Shown: positions 21,274 to 32,439, counted from the first letter of the stretch. The stretch is 64,000 bases of DNA from Carnegiea gigantea (GCA_029747015.1 JAKOGI010000006.1:796001-860000); one strand, 5' to 3'. A program made the numbers and translations. The notes: a model not told the origin generated them from the letters alone.

Positions 21274-22087
21274 TGAAATGCCACTTCTACTAGAACGGGT
21301 TACGCCTTCTAGTAAAGTCCTTATTGATAACCTGGAATTCCATTCAAAAAGTAGATCACAGTTTGGTCTACTCTTTACAACCTATCTAATAGCCCAAAGA
21401 GTTTCCCTTCTAGAATTACAAATTAGCTATATTCGGTGTCCTTGTGATATCCAAGAAAAAATAAGTTCTCATATCCAAGAAAAATGGTTCAAGGAATGGT
21501 ATGCAACCTACGTCGACTTTTATCATCATTATTCCTATGATATTTGGGAGTCTTGGAGTACAACGATCTATTTTCCCGACAGATCTGGAGTTGGTGGGAT
21601 TTGTTTCCCAGCTAATTCAATATCTCCCCGAGATCCTGTCTTCAAAGCTCGGAAATATGGGATGATTCTTTACTTCTCAGAAGTTTCAGATCCTAATTTT
21701 TCATTTTTCTCAACCTTAACTAAGTTCCAGCAATACAGATTCAAAAGGTTCCATTGGATTCTTAAATCTTCTGAGGGATCAACAAAAATTCCAATTCACA
21801 GATACTTAACTTTGGAGGTTTATAGCGCCCTGATTGAATATGAAAATGGAAAAGCCAAGCCAGCTCATTATCTTGTCCAAATTGTTGATTGCGATGATCC
21901 CAATGATCAACGACAAAATTGGATTCATGGAAATCCGGTACATATAGTTACTGATCCTGCATTAGCAAGGGCTATTGGGTTTTTCAACATTTATCATCAA
22001 TATTGGGCATTGATTGAAAAAGGAAAAACATTAATACATTGTAGAAACACTACTTTTGCTATAGTAATGAAGTCAATGATTACATAA
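21224..22087 (+). CDS. Uncharacterised 287-codon caulimovirid ORF downstream of RNase H
   Basis: Begins with an ATG inside the end of the RNase H frame (50-bp overlap, different frame) and runs uninterrupted to a TAA at 22085-22087. Aromatic-rich, with no transmembrane segment or zinc motif. Features seen: KWFKEWYATYVDFYHHYSYD (about residues 88-107), IYFPDRSGVGGICFPANS, RARK-like basic patches and a final region with HQYWALIEKGKT. Its position is that of the transactivator/inclusion-body frame in some genera or the unknown ORF2 of florendoviruses; I see no hallmark of either. It is the longest undamaged viral frame here. Confidence 0.65.
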   Translation: MVIIKADLLSEKEEILNEMPLLLERVTPSSKVLIDNLEFHSKSRSQFGLLFTTYLIAQRVSLLELQISYIRCPCDIQEKISSHIQEKWFKEWYATYVDFYHHYSYDIWESWSTTIYFPDRSGVGGICFPANSISPRDPVFKARKYGMILYFSEVSDPNFSFFSTLTKFQQYRFKRFHWILKSSEGSTKIPIHRYLTLEVYSALIEYENGKAKPAHYLVQIVDCDDPNDQRQNWIHGNPVHIVTDPALARAIGFFNIYHQYWALIEKGKTLIHCRNTTFAIVMKSMIT

Positions 22088-22314
22088 AAGTGGACGGTGC
22101 AGAATCAGAAGATATTTTTGATTATCTCTCTGATATTAGAGCTGAAAAATTCTTATCAGAAAAAGGAAAGAAGTATCTCCTTGAGTTGTTTGAAGAATAT
22201 GATCTACAGCATCTTAACCAAATTAATGAAGATTTTGATGATCATCCAGATAATAATAGTCTAGAAAGTATAATTGGAGATGAAAGTATGCAGAATCTCA
22301 ATAATGATGACTAG
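22088..22314 (+). CDS. Short acidic caulimovirid frame
   Basis: About 74 codons directly after the 287-codon frame, without an ATG (GTG at 22090), ending at a TAG at 22312-22314. Acidic (EDIFDYLSDI, EDFDDHPDNN), helical. It may be the frameshifted tail of the preceding ORF or a separate small protein. No family recognised. Confidence 0.4.
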
Positions 22315-22439
22315 TTTTGTCATCATTAAAAGTTCTGAAAAGGCTGCTCCATTATTGTACTATTTTAACAAGTGTTCGATCTGTAAAATAAAGTGTGTAC
22401 TGTAGCCGTCAGTTTACTGTTGGCAACTGTAGCCATTAG

Positions 22440-22500
22440 GGCATCCTATGTACCCCCATCCCCTCTATAAATAGAGAGGTCGACAGCTGAGAAGGGACAC
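22440..22500 (+). promoter_or_regulatory. Caulimovirid pregenomic-RNA promoter (35S-type)
   Basis: CTCTATAAATAGAGAG centres on a canonical TATA box (22466-22473), itself palindromic. Upstream (22395-22440) CTGTAGCC is repeated and a CCGTCA (TGACGG inverted) resembles an as-1 half site. A transcription start near 22495 is expected. The TATA is unaltered. Confidence 0.65.
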
Positions 22501-22631
22501 GGTCATTTGAGCATTCTTGAGCAAACAAGAAGGTGGGTTTCTTCATTTTTCTATGAACAAGCATCTCTAATGATCTTAACTTAAGTTCCTTTTCAAGCTT
22601 TCTGTCGTAATATTTCCACTTTCAATCTTTC

Positions 22632-22637
22632 AATAAA
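22632..22637 (+). terminator. Pregenomic-RNA polyadenylation signal
   Basis: AATAAA about 165 bp after the TATA box, as in caulimovirids, where the signal lies inside the terminally redundant leader. Leader sequence continues to about 22930. Confidence 0.55.
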
Positions 22638-23220
22638 AGAAGTCTCCCAGTAGGGAACGTTATCCAATCGAACCTCATATCTTAAATATTATAATTTCTT
22701 AATTAAAGTCTCACTATCCTTAAAAAAGATTAAAAACTTGTTTAATGACTGCGGTCCGAGGTAGGAAACAAAACGGATTTGTGCTGTGCCTGATCTAAGG
22801 AAGAAGTGGTTGAGATTAGCAATCTCTGTAAATCGGAAGCTAGAAGAACGCCGGAGTCCAAGCCGACTAAGTTCAGGTAACGGTCGAAACTCTTTAATTA
22901 AGTTTTAATTATTTTTGCTAAGTGTGGTGGGCCGTTAATTACAGAAAATATAATATTTATGATATAAGTAGTAGATTGTGATAACTAGTACCATTAAAGT
23001 CATTATAAGAAACCCAAACATAAATATAAGCTTAGTTTTGCAAAACAACCCATAACTTTGAAGTATTTGCATTTAAAATCCTTTAGGGACCTAGTAATAA
23101 ATATTAAGACTCCAAAAATCATTTACACCAAACCTCATAGGCTCCGGAATTATTTTCAAAGTTTGTGAGGTCCGAAAATTAATACACCAAACCACAGGGG
23201 ACCGAAGTGGAAATTTTTCT

Positions 23221-23245
23221 TTAAATAACAATATTTATTTTAACA
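23221..23245 (-). repeat. Copia-A 3' LTR, right part
   Basis: The last 25 bp of the LTR (ending TTTTAACA) sit next to the polypurine tract at 23246. They rejoin the left part at 15428 if the nested element is removed. Confidence 0.85.
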
Positions 23246-23309
23246 CTCCCCCTCAAGTTGGAGCATGGGGGTTAATAATACCCAACTTGGACTGTAAGAA
23301 TAAGAATTG

Positions 23310-24570
23310 CTACTTCCCAAGAGCCTTGGTAAATATGTCTGCAGGTTGATGCTTGGACGGTAAGTATCCAGGTGCCAATTCGCCTGACATAATATGTTCT
23401 TTAACGAAGTGACAATCAATTTCGATGTGCTTGGTGCGCTCATGAAAAACTGGGTTCTTGGCAATATGCAAGGCCACTTGATTATTACAGAACAGTTTCA
23501 TAGGTAGGTGCACAAACACACGTATACTCGCAAGCAAGGATCCAAGCCAAATCAGTTCACTGGTTATAGTGGCCATTGCGCGGTATTCAACTTCTGCTGA
23601 GGAACGAGATACTGTGGTCTGTTTCTTGGTCCTCCATGAGATCGGTGATCCACCAAGAGTTACAAAATACCCAGTTAAAGAACGTCGCATAAGAGGACAT
23701 GCCCCCCCAAGTAGGCCAGCACTTGCAAGTCTGAATCACTTCGCAGAAGAAGTGCCTGCCCAGGATTCCCTTTCAAATACCGCAGAACACGTTTAGCTGC
23801 TTCCATATGCTCTTCCCTGGGGTTCTGCATAAACTGGGACAAAATATGCACTGAATAACTCAATTCAGGCCTAGTGATAGTTAAATATATGAGGCAGCCC
23901 ACAAGTCGTCGATACTGTGTGGGATCAGCAAGTAGCTTGCCTATAACCAGACCCAGTTTGTGATTAGTCTCCATTGGAAAGTCAGCCGGTTTGGCGCCCA
24001 AGAGGCCACACTCGTCAACTATTTCCAAAGCATACTTGCGTTGTGACAGGAATAAACCACGGGAACTTCGAGCTACCTCGATGCCCAGAAAATATTTGAG
24101 GGGGCCTAGATCTTTAATGCGAAAACAACTATGCAAATAGACTTTGAATGCTGCACATATGTCGCTGTCATTAACAGCAAAAACTAAATCATCAACATAA
24201 ACCAATAAGACCATAAATTTTCCATCCTTCTAATAAGTGAATAGGGAATAATCTGTATGGGATCGAATGAAGTCATATTTAAGAAGTTTGGAAGAGAGCT
24301 TTGAAACCATTATCTGGGAGCTTGCTTCAAACCATATAAGGATTTTTGAAGCCTGTAGACTTTGTTGGGATGTGCCGCCCGAAAGCCAGTAGGTAATGTC
24401 ATGTAAACCTCTTCATCCAGATCACCATGTAGAAATGCATTATTGACATCCATTTGATGGAGTTCCCACTTCTTGGCAGCTGCAACAACAAGAAAACACC
24501 TCACACTAGACATCTTGGCAATGGGGGAAAAAGTTTCAGTAAAATCGAATCCTTCGATCTGCTTGTCGCC
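23310..24570 (-). pseudogene. Copia-A reverse transcriptase / RNase H
   Basis: Minus-strand blocks: [18 protein letters not shown] and LYGLKQAPR (24513-24310), a stop, then LLVYVDDLVFA with the YVDD active site (24214-23675), FRIKDLGPLKYFLGIEVA, and RNase H (23690-23310) with SLTGYFVTLGG, ISWRTKKQ, SSAEVEYRAMA and FHERTKHIEIDCHFVKE, ending PADIFTKALG. A frameshift joins RT and RNase H near 23685. The residues for both activities are present, but stops between blocks prevent a full polyprotein. Confidence 0.85.
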
Positions 24571-26872
24571 TCAAATGACTAGATGAGCTTCATACCTCTC
24601 TAAGCTACCATCTGCATTATACTTTTCTTTGTAAACCCATTTGCAATTAATGGGTTTAAGTCTGGGAGGGAGATCCATGATGACCCATGTATTATTCAAC
24701 TCGAGTGCCTCAATTTCTTTTGCCACGGCGTCTCTCCAATTTTTGTCCTGAACAGCTTCATGATAAAAGTTGGGCTCTACAATTTTTGTTATGGTAAATA
24801 AATAACATCTATGTGCAGTGGAAAATTTATCATATGTAACATAATTAGCAATGAGGTATGGTTTACCTGAAGAAACTTTTTGAAGCGTGAGAGCACGAGT
24901 CAAGGGGTCTTTAAGTGATGCATTGTAGCAAATGTAGTCCTGAAGATAACTCGGGGCCCTTCTATTGTGTTTGTTGTGATCAGGCTCAGCAGAATCATTG
25001 GGTTGGGCGGCTGTGTCATTACCTACAGGCCCGTGAGGCCCAGAGCTGTCACTAGGATCGGGCCGGGGGGGATCTTTGACTAGGGCCTGGTGGGCCACAC
25101 GCTGCAGCCCACCGGATACCCGTGAGATCATCACATACAGCAGAGCCCGTTTCTTGGCCAAGCGCTGGGCCGTCCTCAGCAACAGGCCCAACTGCACCTT
25201 GCCTACCCCGGCTTGTGTCAGTAGAAGGCACTCGGCCATCCTCAGCAACAGGCCCAATGGCTTTACCAGGCGTGTGTTTGGTGAACGTCATAGACCCAAC
25301 TTCATAGTCACATATGGGTGGACTGGGAGTAAAGTTTCTGTCTATATTGTCTGGCAGCATGGGTTTCTCAGAAAATGAAAAATTTTCTTCACAAAACAAC
25401 ACATCGCAACTCGCAAAAATATTACCGTTCTCCAAGTCATAGACTCTCCACCCTTTCTTCCCATATGGGTAACCAATAAAGACACATCTCCTACTACGAT
25501 CACCAAATTTATCCTTCAGTTTTTTATTATTATGAACATAACATAGGCATCCAAAAATCCTAATATGGTCATAAGAAGGCTTGGCTTTAAACAAAATTTC
25601 TTAGGGTGTCTTCCCATCTAAAACAAAAGAGGGTGTCCTATTTATTAAATACGCCGCAGCTAAAATACATTCTCCTCAAAATTCAAGAGGCAAATTAGCT
25701 TGAAACCGTAATGCCCTAGCTACATTCAAAACATAACGATGTTTTCGTTCAACTCATCCATTTTATTGTGGTGTATCTACACAACTAGTCTGGTGAATGA
25801 TCCCATGCTCCCCATAAAACTTCTTCATAGGTCATGAGGTAAATTCACTCCCATTATCACTTCGAATGACTTTCACATTAGCCCCAAACTGAGTTTTAAC
25901 CATGACACAAAAATTTTTCACCAATTGAGATGCCTCACTCTTTTCTTGCATTAAATAAGTCCACACACCTCTACTAGCATCATCAAGAATAGTGAGAAAA
26001 TAGCCAGCACCACAAAGGAACTTAACACGATATCCACCCCATATGTCATAATGTATGAGATCAAAATATTCAGAAGCTTTACTTTCACTAATGGGAAAAG
26101 GAATACGGGTTTGTTTAGCATGCAAACATACATCACAAATACTATCTTTATGCTTACTACTAGTGTTTATCAAAATATCGCTAGAGACCTTAAATAAAGC
26201 CTGACTTGATGGGTACCCTAACCTACGATGCCATAATTCTTGAGAGATAGCCTTGTGTGCTTGAATACCTGCCATGGGATGATCCTTGTAGACAAAGACC
26301 CCTCGTCTGGGCTCACCTACTCCAATCAGGTTTTTTGTAGTAAGGTCCTGTACCACGCAAAACTTTTTAGTAAACATTGCCATGCAACAAAGTTCATCTA
26401 GTAACTGATATACGGAAATCAAGTTACAATCCAAGCTAGGCACATAAAGTACATCCCGCAAAACCAACTTAGAATTTAATTGAATTGACCCTCTCTTAAT
26501 AGCATGAGCTATTGATCCATCGGCCAAGCCAACTGGAACCGGGGCAATGTCCATAACATCACTCAATGATTCTAATTCACACGTCATATGATACGACGCA
26601 CCACTATCAAATAACCAAGCTTTCTTACCTGATAGCTTATCAAGACCTGGCTTCGGAGTCTCGATCAGACTCAGGAGCCGTTGTACCTGATCTGAGGTGA
26701 AGCCATGTATAGCTGGACGAGTGGCCTCATGCTCGTGTGCTGCCTGCGTCGATTGCTCCCACTGAGCCTGCATCACAATGGATGATTCTCTAGTTGAACT
26801 GATCCTGACGCCGTGCTTTACCTCTGCTTGAGTTGAAACGTCCACCTCCATGGCCCCTTCGTCCTCTGCCAC
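24571..26872 (-). pseudogene. Copia-A protease / integrase / RT N-terminus
   Basis: Frame 26872-25832: protease signature LFDSGASYHMT (Asp codon 26608-26606), then integrase HRRLGYPSS with CDVCLHAK (HHCC zinc site), HYDIWGG and RSDNGSEF (catalytic Asps), then a TGA. More stops follow near 25790-25740. Frame 25594-25052 covers the integrase C-terminus (RIFGCLCYVHN, FIGYPYGKKGWRVYD). Frame 25257-24571 carries YKEKYNADGSLERYEA from the RT N-terminus. A small duplication (GPVAEDG twice) lies near 25190-25260, where the frame shifts. Confidence 0.85.
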
Positions 26873-27720
26873 GATTCTTTCTACCTCCTCGAGCGTTCCA
26901 ACCTGGCGGGTATCCGATCAGTTCATGGCAACTGCTCTCGTCATGGCCCGCCTTGCCGCAATGGCCACACACTGGCCTTTCTCTTGGGTCCTGCTATTGC
27001 TCACGGTTTGGCTTCACAGGGTGTGTGATAGCGAAGGCTATGGCTGTCTCGTACCGTGGCTCTCGGGTTCCCATAACTCTCTTGTGATGCTCCTCTTGCT
27101 GAACCATATTAAAAACTCCATCGAGGGCAGGTAACGAGTCCAAGGGTAGAATCTGACTTCAAATTATAGAGAATGACTCATCATTAAGTCCCATTAAAAA
27201 ATTAATGCACTTTCTCCTGCTCCAACATTGTGGCCATCGTTTCCGCAGCCCCACAGGTGCAAGATGGCACCTTTGTGTAGTTATCTAACTTATTCCACAA
27301 GCTCATCAATTGTGAGAAGAAGTCCACGACCTCTTGTCCTTCTTACCTACACGATGCAATTGCGGCTTTTAGTTGATGTATTCTAGGGACATTCGAAATT
27401 GAATACCTTTTCCGAATGTTCTCCCACATTCGCTGCGTTGAGTAGACATATGCCACACTTGGGTGTAGCTTTGGGTCTATTACGTTCATGATCCACAATG
27501 TGATCATGGAGTTCACCATCTCCTACGCGTTTGCTTCTGCAAAATTTGTCTCATCCTTGAGCGTGGGTTTAGTCAATGTTCCATCAATAAAAGCCAATTT
27601 ATTTTTGGCCCTAAGAGTCGTTCGAACAGCTTGTTCCCACACATCATAGTTCTTCCCATTGAACTTGATTGTGGTTATAATTGCTCCTGGTGAATCTGAT
27701 GGATGAAGAAAATAGGGAGA
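26790..27720 (-). pseudogene. Copia-A gag
   Basis: Reading down from about 27720 on the minus strand: SPYFLHPSDSPGAI, FNGKNYDVWEQAVRTTLRAK and later LWNKLDNY with CTCG, the UBN2-type gag pattern, with several stops and no clean start codon. The zinc knuckle CGHCGKAGHDESSC (about 26969-26928) is intact and is followed by a Gly/Arg-rich segment. The gag forms the virus-like particle. Confidence 0.75.
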
Positions 27721-27820
27721 TTGGCTATCGATGATGAACTCTTTTGGTTTAGTTTCATCCTTCCCTATGGCTCGATTGTTTTTTTTTTTAAAGGTTATAG
27801 TTTAGAGGGCTCTGATACCA

Positions 27821-28036
27821 TGAGAAAATTGAGCGAGAGAGGAAGAAAGATGGCTGCGAATTTCGTGTGCATTGCATGCCAAGCAGCGTTTGCATATATA
27901 CAAGAGGAATGAGTGAAAAAACCCTAGCACTAAACCTATCTTAGCCTCCAAGTATCCTAACCAAAATAAAGGAGAATAATTACAAGATTACAAAATACAT
28001 AATAACAATATTTAAATAACAATATTTATCTTAACA
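27821..28036 (-). repeat. Copia-A 5' LTR (216 bp)
   Basis: TGAGAAAA...TTAACA, bounded by the PBS (27811-27820) and the target duplication TTCTC. Confidence 0.9.
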
Positions 28037-28041
28037 TTCTC

Positions 28042-28294
28042 TTAATTTTTGATCAGCCACATGTTGCCTAGCCCCCGGCCCCCAGACTTTAATGGCTCTA
28101 TGTGATGCGTGCCCTGCGCTCATTGTGATTCCACTCCTTTTACCTGTGAGTATGAGTTCACTGTCATTTTCTGTTAATACTGTTGTTTAGGCTGCCTTAA
28201 ATGCATGGCCATTTTTAGTTCAACATATTAGAGATAAATTTGTCTCCATTTGAGTTAAAAATCAATCGTTATAGATTGCTTTATGGTTACAAAA
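28042..28294. other. Spacer between Copia-A and Copia-D
   Basis: About 250 bp of unique sequence, the continuation of the pre-insertion locus at 15222. No gene recognised. Confidence 0.5.
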
Positions 28295-28666
28295 TGTTGG
28301 TAAATTTAGGATTACCTGAATGCGGAAGCTCGACTGCCAGGATCTTAAGCTCGCTTGACCACTACCCACGAACTGGTGGCTACTAGAGTCACCGAATAGC
28401 CACACTCCAATCCTAAACCTCTAGGGATGGTTAGGCCGTGAGAGAGAATGCCAGAAAGATTTAGGATAGTTGCTTTCTGTTGGTTTTGGCTTGCTATGCT
28501 TCTGTGTCCTTGATCCACATACACACACACACCCTTTTATAATCACATAATCCTGAAACTTAATCAGGATTTAATAGGCAGATTAATACACAATTAATCC
28601 CATGTAACTGCCAAATTAATGGGGTGATTATGGTCATTAAACCTGTGTGACCGTTACCGGTCAACA
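28295..28666 (-). repeat. Copia-D 3' LTR
   Basis: TGTTGGTAAATTTAGG...GGTCAACA; paired with 35456-35825. Confidence 0.9.
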
Positions 28667-29537
28667 GCTCCCCCTGGGTCACACAGACCTCGAATCTCAT
28701 ATCTCTCTACCAACATATTCCCTCACGTTTCATACTGGGAATGGAGCGTGCAACCAAAACTGAACACATTAGTGTTACATCAAGTAGCCATCTAACTGAC
28801 ACAACACCTTCAAGAAAACTAATACCTCGAATCATTCAAGAACATCACCAATGGCATACACTGTCCCTCTATGCCTGATATATTAATTGATTATATACTG
28901 AATATAATCGCCCAGGCTTGATATGGTGATGAGGAATGATTCTTCCTTAGACAATTAACATAATCCATCTTAGCATAACTGCTCTCCTAATGTGCCCCGC
29001 TGGACCGTATACATCTTGGCCCTTGGATAACACATTAAGGTAGCAACATCATACTCAGATTTCATATCATACTAAATTGGGCATGTCACTCTTCTATGCC
29101 ACACGAATCATAAGTTTGGCTTTTACTCAAAAAACTAACCTGAGTTACTAGATTAACATACACAATGTTAATCACAACACTCAAGATTCGGCTATAAGGC
29201 TTCGATATGAAAACTTATTTCATATTCGACTCCCCCGAGTCTTATCTTAGTCTTACTAAGGCGACTATATCCTTTCATTCATACACACCTGGTATCAGTA
29301 ATCAATATTGCACATCTAGTGCCAAAATAATTCGGTCTCATCATGTCCGCTACTCAAGCGTCAGGGCGATTGCCTGTGTGACAAGGCCAATCTGAAGCCT
29401 GGTGACATTACAACATGCCTTATAATGTACTCACATAGTCATGAATATTTGAAAAGAAACATCATTCTTTATTTTATAAATATTCAATACAAGAGTACAC
29501 ATGTCCATTATACACTTAGATACATCCAAAAACTAAA

Positions 29538-30288
29538 TCTTATGTAGACCCAAGCTCATCACATGAGCTTTAAAAGCGTCTCTAGGAATAGGCTTAGTTA
29601 GTGGATCAACTATCATCCTACTTGTAGATATATACTTAATGGCAACTTCCTTCTCTTTTATGGCGTTTTGGATAAAATGATAATGCCTCTTGATATGCTT
29701 GGTCTTTCTGTGGAACTTGGGATCTTTAGCAAATTGGATAGCAGCAGTATTGTCACATAATAATTCTACAGGATCATCAACTCAAGGAGTGAGATTGAGA
29801 TCCTAAAGAAAACTCCTCAGCCATATTATCTCTTGAGTGGCAAGGCAACAAGCAACATACTCTGCTTCTATGGCCGAAAGTGCTATGCAGTCTTGTTTCT
29901 TACTGCACCATAATATGGCTCCCCCGCCAAGGGTGAACACATATCCTGAGATAGACCTGGACTCGTCCAGATCACCACCCCAATCAGCATCCGTATATCC
30001 TCTCAGCTTAAGATCCCCTCCTTGGTAGCAAAGCACCAGATCACTTGTACTACGCAGGTACCAAAAGATTCTCTTGACGGCTTTCCAGTGAGAAGGCCCT
30101 GGGTTGCTTTGGTAATGACTTACCAAGCCAACCGCAAAGTAAATGTCTGGCCGTGTACACAACATGGCATACATTAAACTGCCCACTGCACTTACATAAG
30201 GAACGTTACTCATTCTCTCCTTTTCTTTGTCCGTCTTAGGGCATTGACCGAGACTTAACTTTAGACCCTTTTCAACTGGAGTATCCAA
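29538..30288 (-). pseudogene. Copia-D RNase H
   Basis: Open from 30288 to 29803, with LMYAMLCTRPDI, YTDADWGGDLDESRS, GGAILWCSKKQ and LSAIEAEYVA (acidic residues present). After a stop near 29800 the reading continues as LLCDNTAAIQFAKDP and HIKRHYHFI to LGLHKI at about 29540. Apart from the stop it is well preserved. Confidence 0.85.
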
Positions 30289-30311
30289 GGTTTAGAATAA
30301 TGCATTCGAAA

Positions 30312-31120
30312 TCATTCCAAGATTTTATTCATGTATGCTTCTTGACTCAAACCAAGAAGCTTCTTAGAACAGTTCCGAGTTATTTTAACACCTAGGATAT
30401 ACCCAGTCTCACCCATGTCCTTCATCTCAAAGACGGAGGATAACCACTGCTTAGTAGTTTGGTTCATCTCCATGTTGTTTCCAGCCAACAGTATGTCATC
30501 AACATACAAGTGAGAAACACAATCCCCTTTGCAGTTTTCTTGACGTACACACAGTGATCTTCAGATACCATATTCAAGCCAAAAGAAATAATGACTTCAT
30601 GGAATCTGAAATACCACGCTCTGGAAGACTGTTTGAGACCATAGATGGATCTTTTAAGACGATAGACTTTGTCCTCTTGACCTTTTGATACAAAACCAAT
30701 AGGTTGATCCATGTAGATCTCTTTTTCAAGATTTCTATTAAGGAATGTAGTCTTTACGTCCATCTGGAATAACTCTAAATCCAGATGGGCAACCAGGGCT
30801 AGAAGCAAGCGAACAGAGGCAATTCTTACCACAGGAGAAAAAGTCTCTTTATAGTCTACCCCCTCAATTTGGGTAAACTCTTTCGCCACTAAACGGGCCT
30901 TAAACTTATCGATTGTTTCATCAGCCCGACGTTTTATCTTGAAATCCCACTTGTTTTCAATCGATTTACGCCGGGGAGGAAGATCAACAAGTTCCCAAAC
31001 CTTATTTCTCGCCATAGAGTCCATTTCATCCCTCATATCTTCCATCCACTCTCTGTGGTTTGGTGAATCAATCGCCTCTTGGAAAGAGGTAGGCTCTGCT
31101 ATCTCTAAAGGACTGCGCAA
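30312..31120 (-). pseudogene. Copia-D reverse transcriptase
   Basis: Frame 31120-30464 has NKWDFKIKRRADETIDKFKA, QMDVKTTFLNRNLEKEIYM and RSIYGLKQSSRAWYFRF. The next frame, 30509-30312, begins MYVDDILLAGN (YVDD active site) and has GYILGVKITR. One frameshift at about 30510 separates them, near the active site. Confidence 0.85.
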
Positions 31121-31183
31121 GAATATCTCCTCTTTGATTTGAAAATATCGTTGAGGGATTCTTCCATGTTCACTCCTCCAGAG

Positions 31184-32400
31184 TTAAGGATCAGTGCTGG
31201 TTTGTCCCACTGAGGAACTCCTCCCCCTATCTCTAAGAGGTATGGAATCCTCAATGGGTAGAGAATCATTCCTATCATCCTGAACAAGCAGACTAACTGC
31301 AGGTTCATGAATAGGAGAGCGAGGACGAACCTCATTTTCAGTTGGTTTGTGAGGACGAACCTCAGCATTAAGTTGATTCTCTTGGTTAACTAACAACTGT
31401 TTATCTCTTATACTATCCTCGGTGATACGGTGAGTGTTTAAATCCTCCCCCTCATCGAGAGATAGCTGGCCATCTAGCGGTAACTCAAACAATGCTAGGT
31501 CATTTTTGATTTCACCAATGCTTGGGAGCTCATCCTCAAGAAACTCCACATTATGTGAATCGACTTCCGTCATGCCACCATTATGGCGCTCATCATACAT
31601 AATGTATCCCTTAGAATGTTCGGGATAGCGTAAGAACACCATTTTGGTGGCCCTTGGATCAAGTTTCCCATGTTTGTGAGTTTGGCTGTGTACATAACCA
31701 GCCGAACCCCATGGGCATAGATGTTCTAAGAAGGGCTTTCTCCATGCTATAACTTATATGGAGTAGCGGATACGCTCTTATTTGGCACACGGTTGAGGAT
31801 GTAAGCTGCCGTGAGCAATGCATCCCCCCAAAAACTAATTGGGAGATTGGTGTGTGCCATCATTGACCTGACCATGTCAAGTAACGTTCGATTCCTACAC
31901 TCTGCCACACCATTTTGTTGTGGAGTGCTAGAAATTATGAGTTGTCTTCGCATACTCTTTTCCTCATAAAATTCTTTGAACATATGAGAGGTATTCACGA
32001 CCACGATCAGTTCGAAGAGTCTTAACTCTCCGATCTAACTAGGTCTCAACTTCGACTACAAAGCATTTGAGCACATCAAGTGCTTCATAGCCATGTGAAA
32101 ATAGGTACACATACCCATATCTTGAATAATCATCTATAAAAGTGAGGAAATAGATAGCCCCATGACGTGCTTTCACATTCATGGGTCCACAAATATCAGA
32201 ATAAATAAGCTCAAGAGGGCCTGATGCCCTTGAAGCCTTACCAAAAGGCTTCGCGGTCGCCTTGTCAGCTAGACATGACTCACACCTAAGTAACTTAACC
32301 TTAATGAGTCGGTCTAAAAGACCTTCTTTAGCTAGCCGACTAATCCTGTCTTGGCCAATATGACTAAGCCTAGCATGCCCCTTAAATGATTCTAAATCGG
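31184..32400 (-). pseudogene. Copia-D integrase
   Basis: Minus strand from 32400: HIGQDRISRLAKEG and CESCLADKATAKPFGK, SDICGPMN, FIDDYSRYGYVYLF, then (31 747-32004) STPQQNGVAECRNRTLLDM and PISFWGDALLTAAYILNR, and the variable C-terminus (31642-31184, KGYIMYDE, then acidic Ser-rich sequence). Several stops and shifts between blocks. Confidence 0.8.
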
Positions 32401-32439
32401 AATCAAAATGTGAGACAAAGATTGAATGAGAATTATTAT

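Larger units (their letters stand above)
15700..22930 (+). mobile_element. Endogenous caulimovirid (plant pararetrovirus), near unit length, disabled
   Basis: The order from the PBS (15709) is coat-protein-like region with basic tail and zinc knuckle, movement-protein-like region, aspartic protease, reverse transcriptase, RNase H, a 287-codon unknown frame, a short acidic frame, promoter TATA and polyadenylation signal. Length without the hAT insertion is about 6.6 kb. The copy is opened close to the PBS, with the RNA leader at its right end. No integrase or viral LTRs are seen. CP before MP recalls cavemoviruses and differs from MP-first petuviruses, but the genus is not assignable by eye. 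Several stops and frameshifts, one lost protease residue and a split zinc knuckle make it non-infectious as it stands. Confidence 0.85.
15429..23219. mobile_element. Mutator-like element (TIR-type) carrying an endogenous caulimovirid
   Basis: Flanked by an 11-bp target duplication TTTAAATAACA (15418-15428 and 23220-23230), in the size range of Mutator-like elements (9-11 bp). Left end GAAGAATTGCACCTCGAGCC and the inverse of the right end, GAAAAATTTCCACTTCGGTC, are imperfect inverted repeats. The similarity continues inward for about 150 bp, with a shared TTTGG[TG][AG]TAAT..TTT..GGACC motif in both arms. No MULE transposase is present. Without the virus (about 15700-22930) the element would be a ~560-bp MITE. 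The virus may have integrated into the MITE, or been moved with it. Confidence 0.7.
15228..28036 (-). mobile_element. Copia-A: Ty1/copia retrotransposon with a 7.8-kb nested insertion in its 3' LTR
   Basis: Minus strand. The 5' LTR is 27821-28036 (TGAGAAAA...TTAACA, 216 bp). The 3' LTR is in two parts, 15228-15428 and 23221-23245. The PBS (27811-27820, TGGTATCAGA on the minus strand) directly abuts the 5' LTR; a polypurine tract (minus-strand AGGGGGAG, 23246-23253) abuts the 3' LTR. A perfect 5-bp target duplication TTCTC lies at 15223-15227 and 28037-28041. Coding order gag, protease, integrase, RT, RNase H is retained in pieces. Short LTRs and motif style resemble the Ale/Retrofit lineage. 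LTR divergence is roughly 5 percent by eye. Confidence 0.9.

Noticed and set aside
15700..22930. Ty3/gypsy retrotransposon instead of a caulimovirid
   Set aside because: No integrase, no LTR pair, a movement-protein-like region and a 35S-type promoter/poly(A) arrangement.
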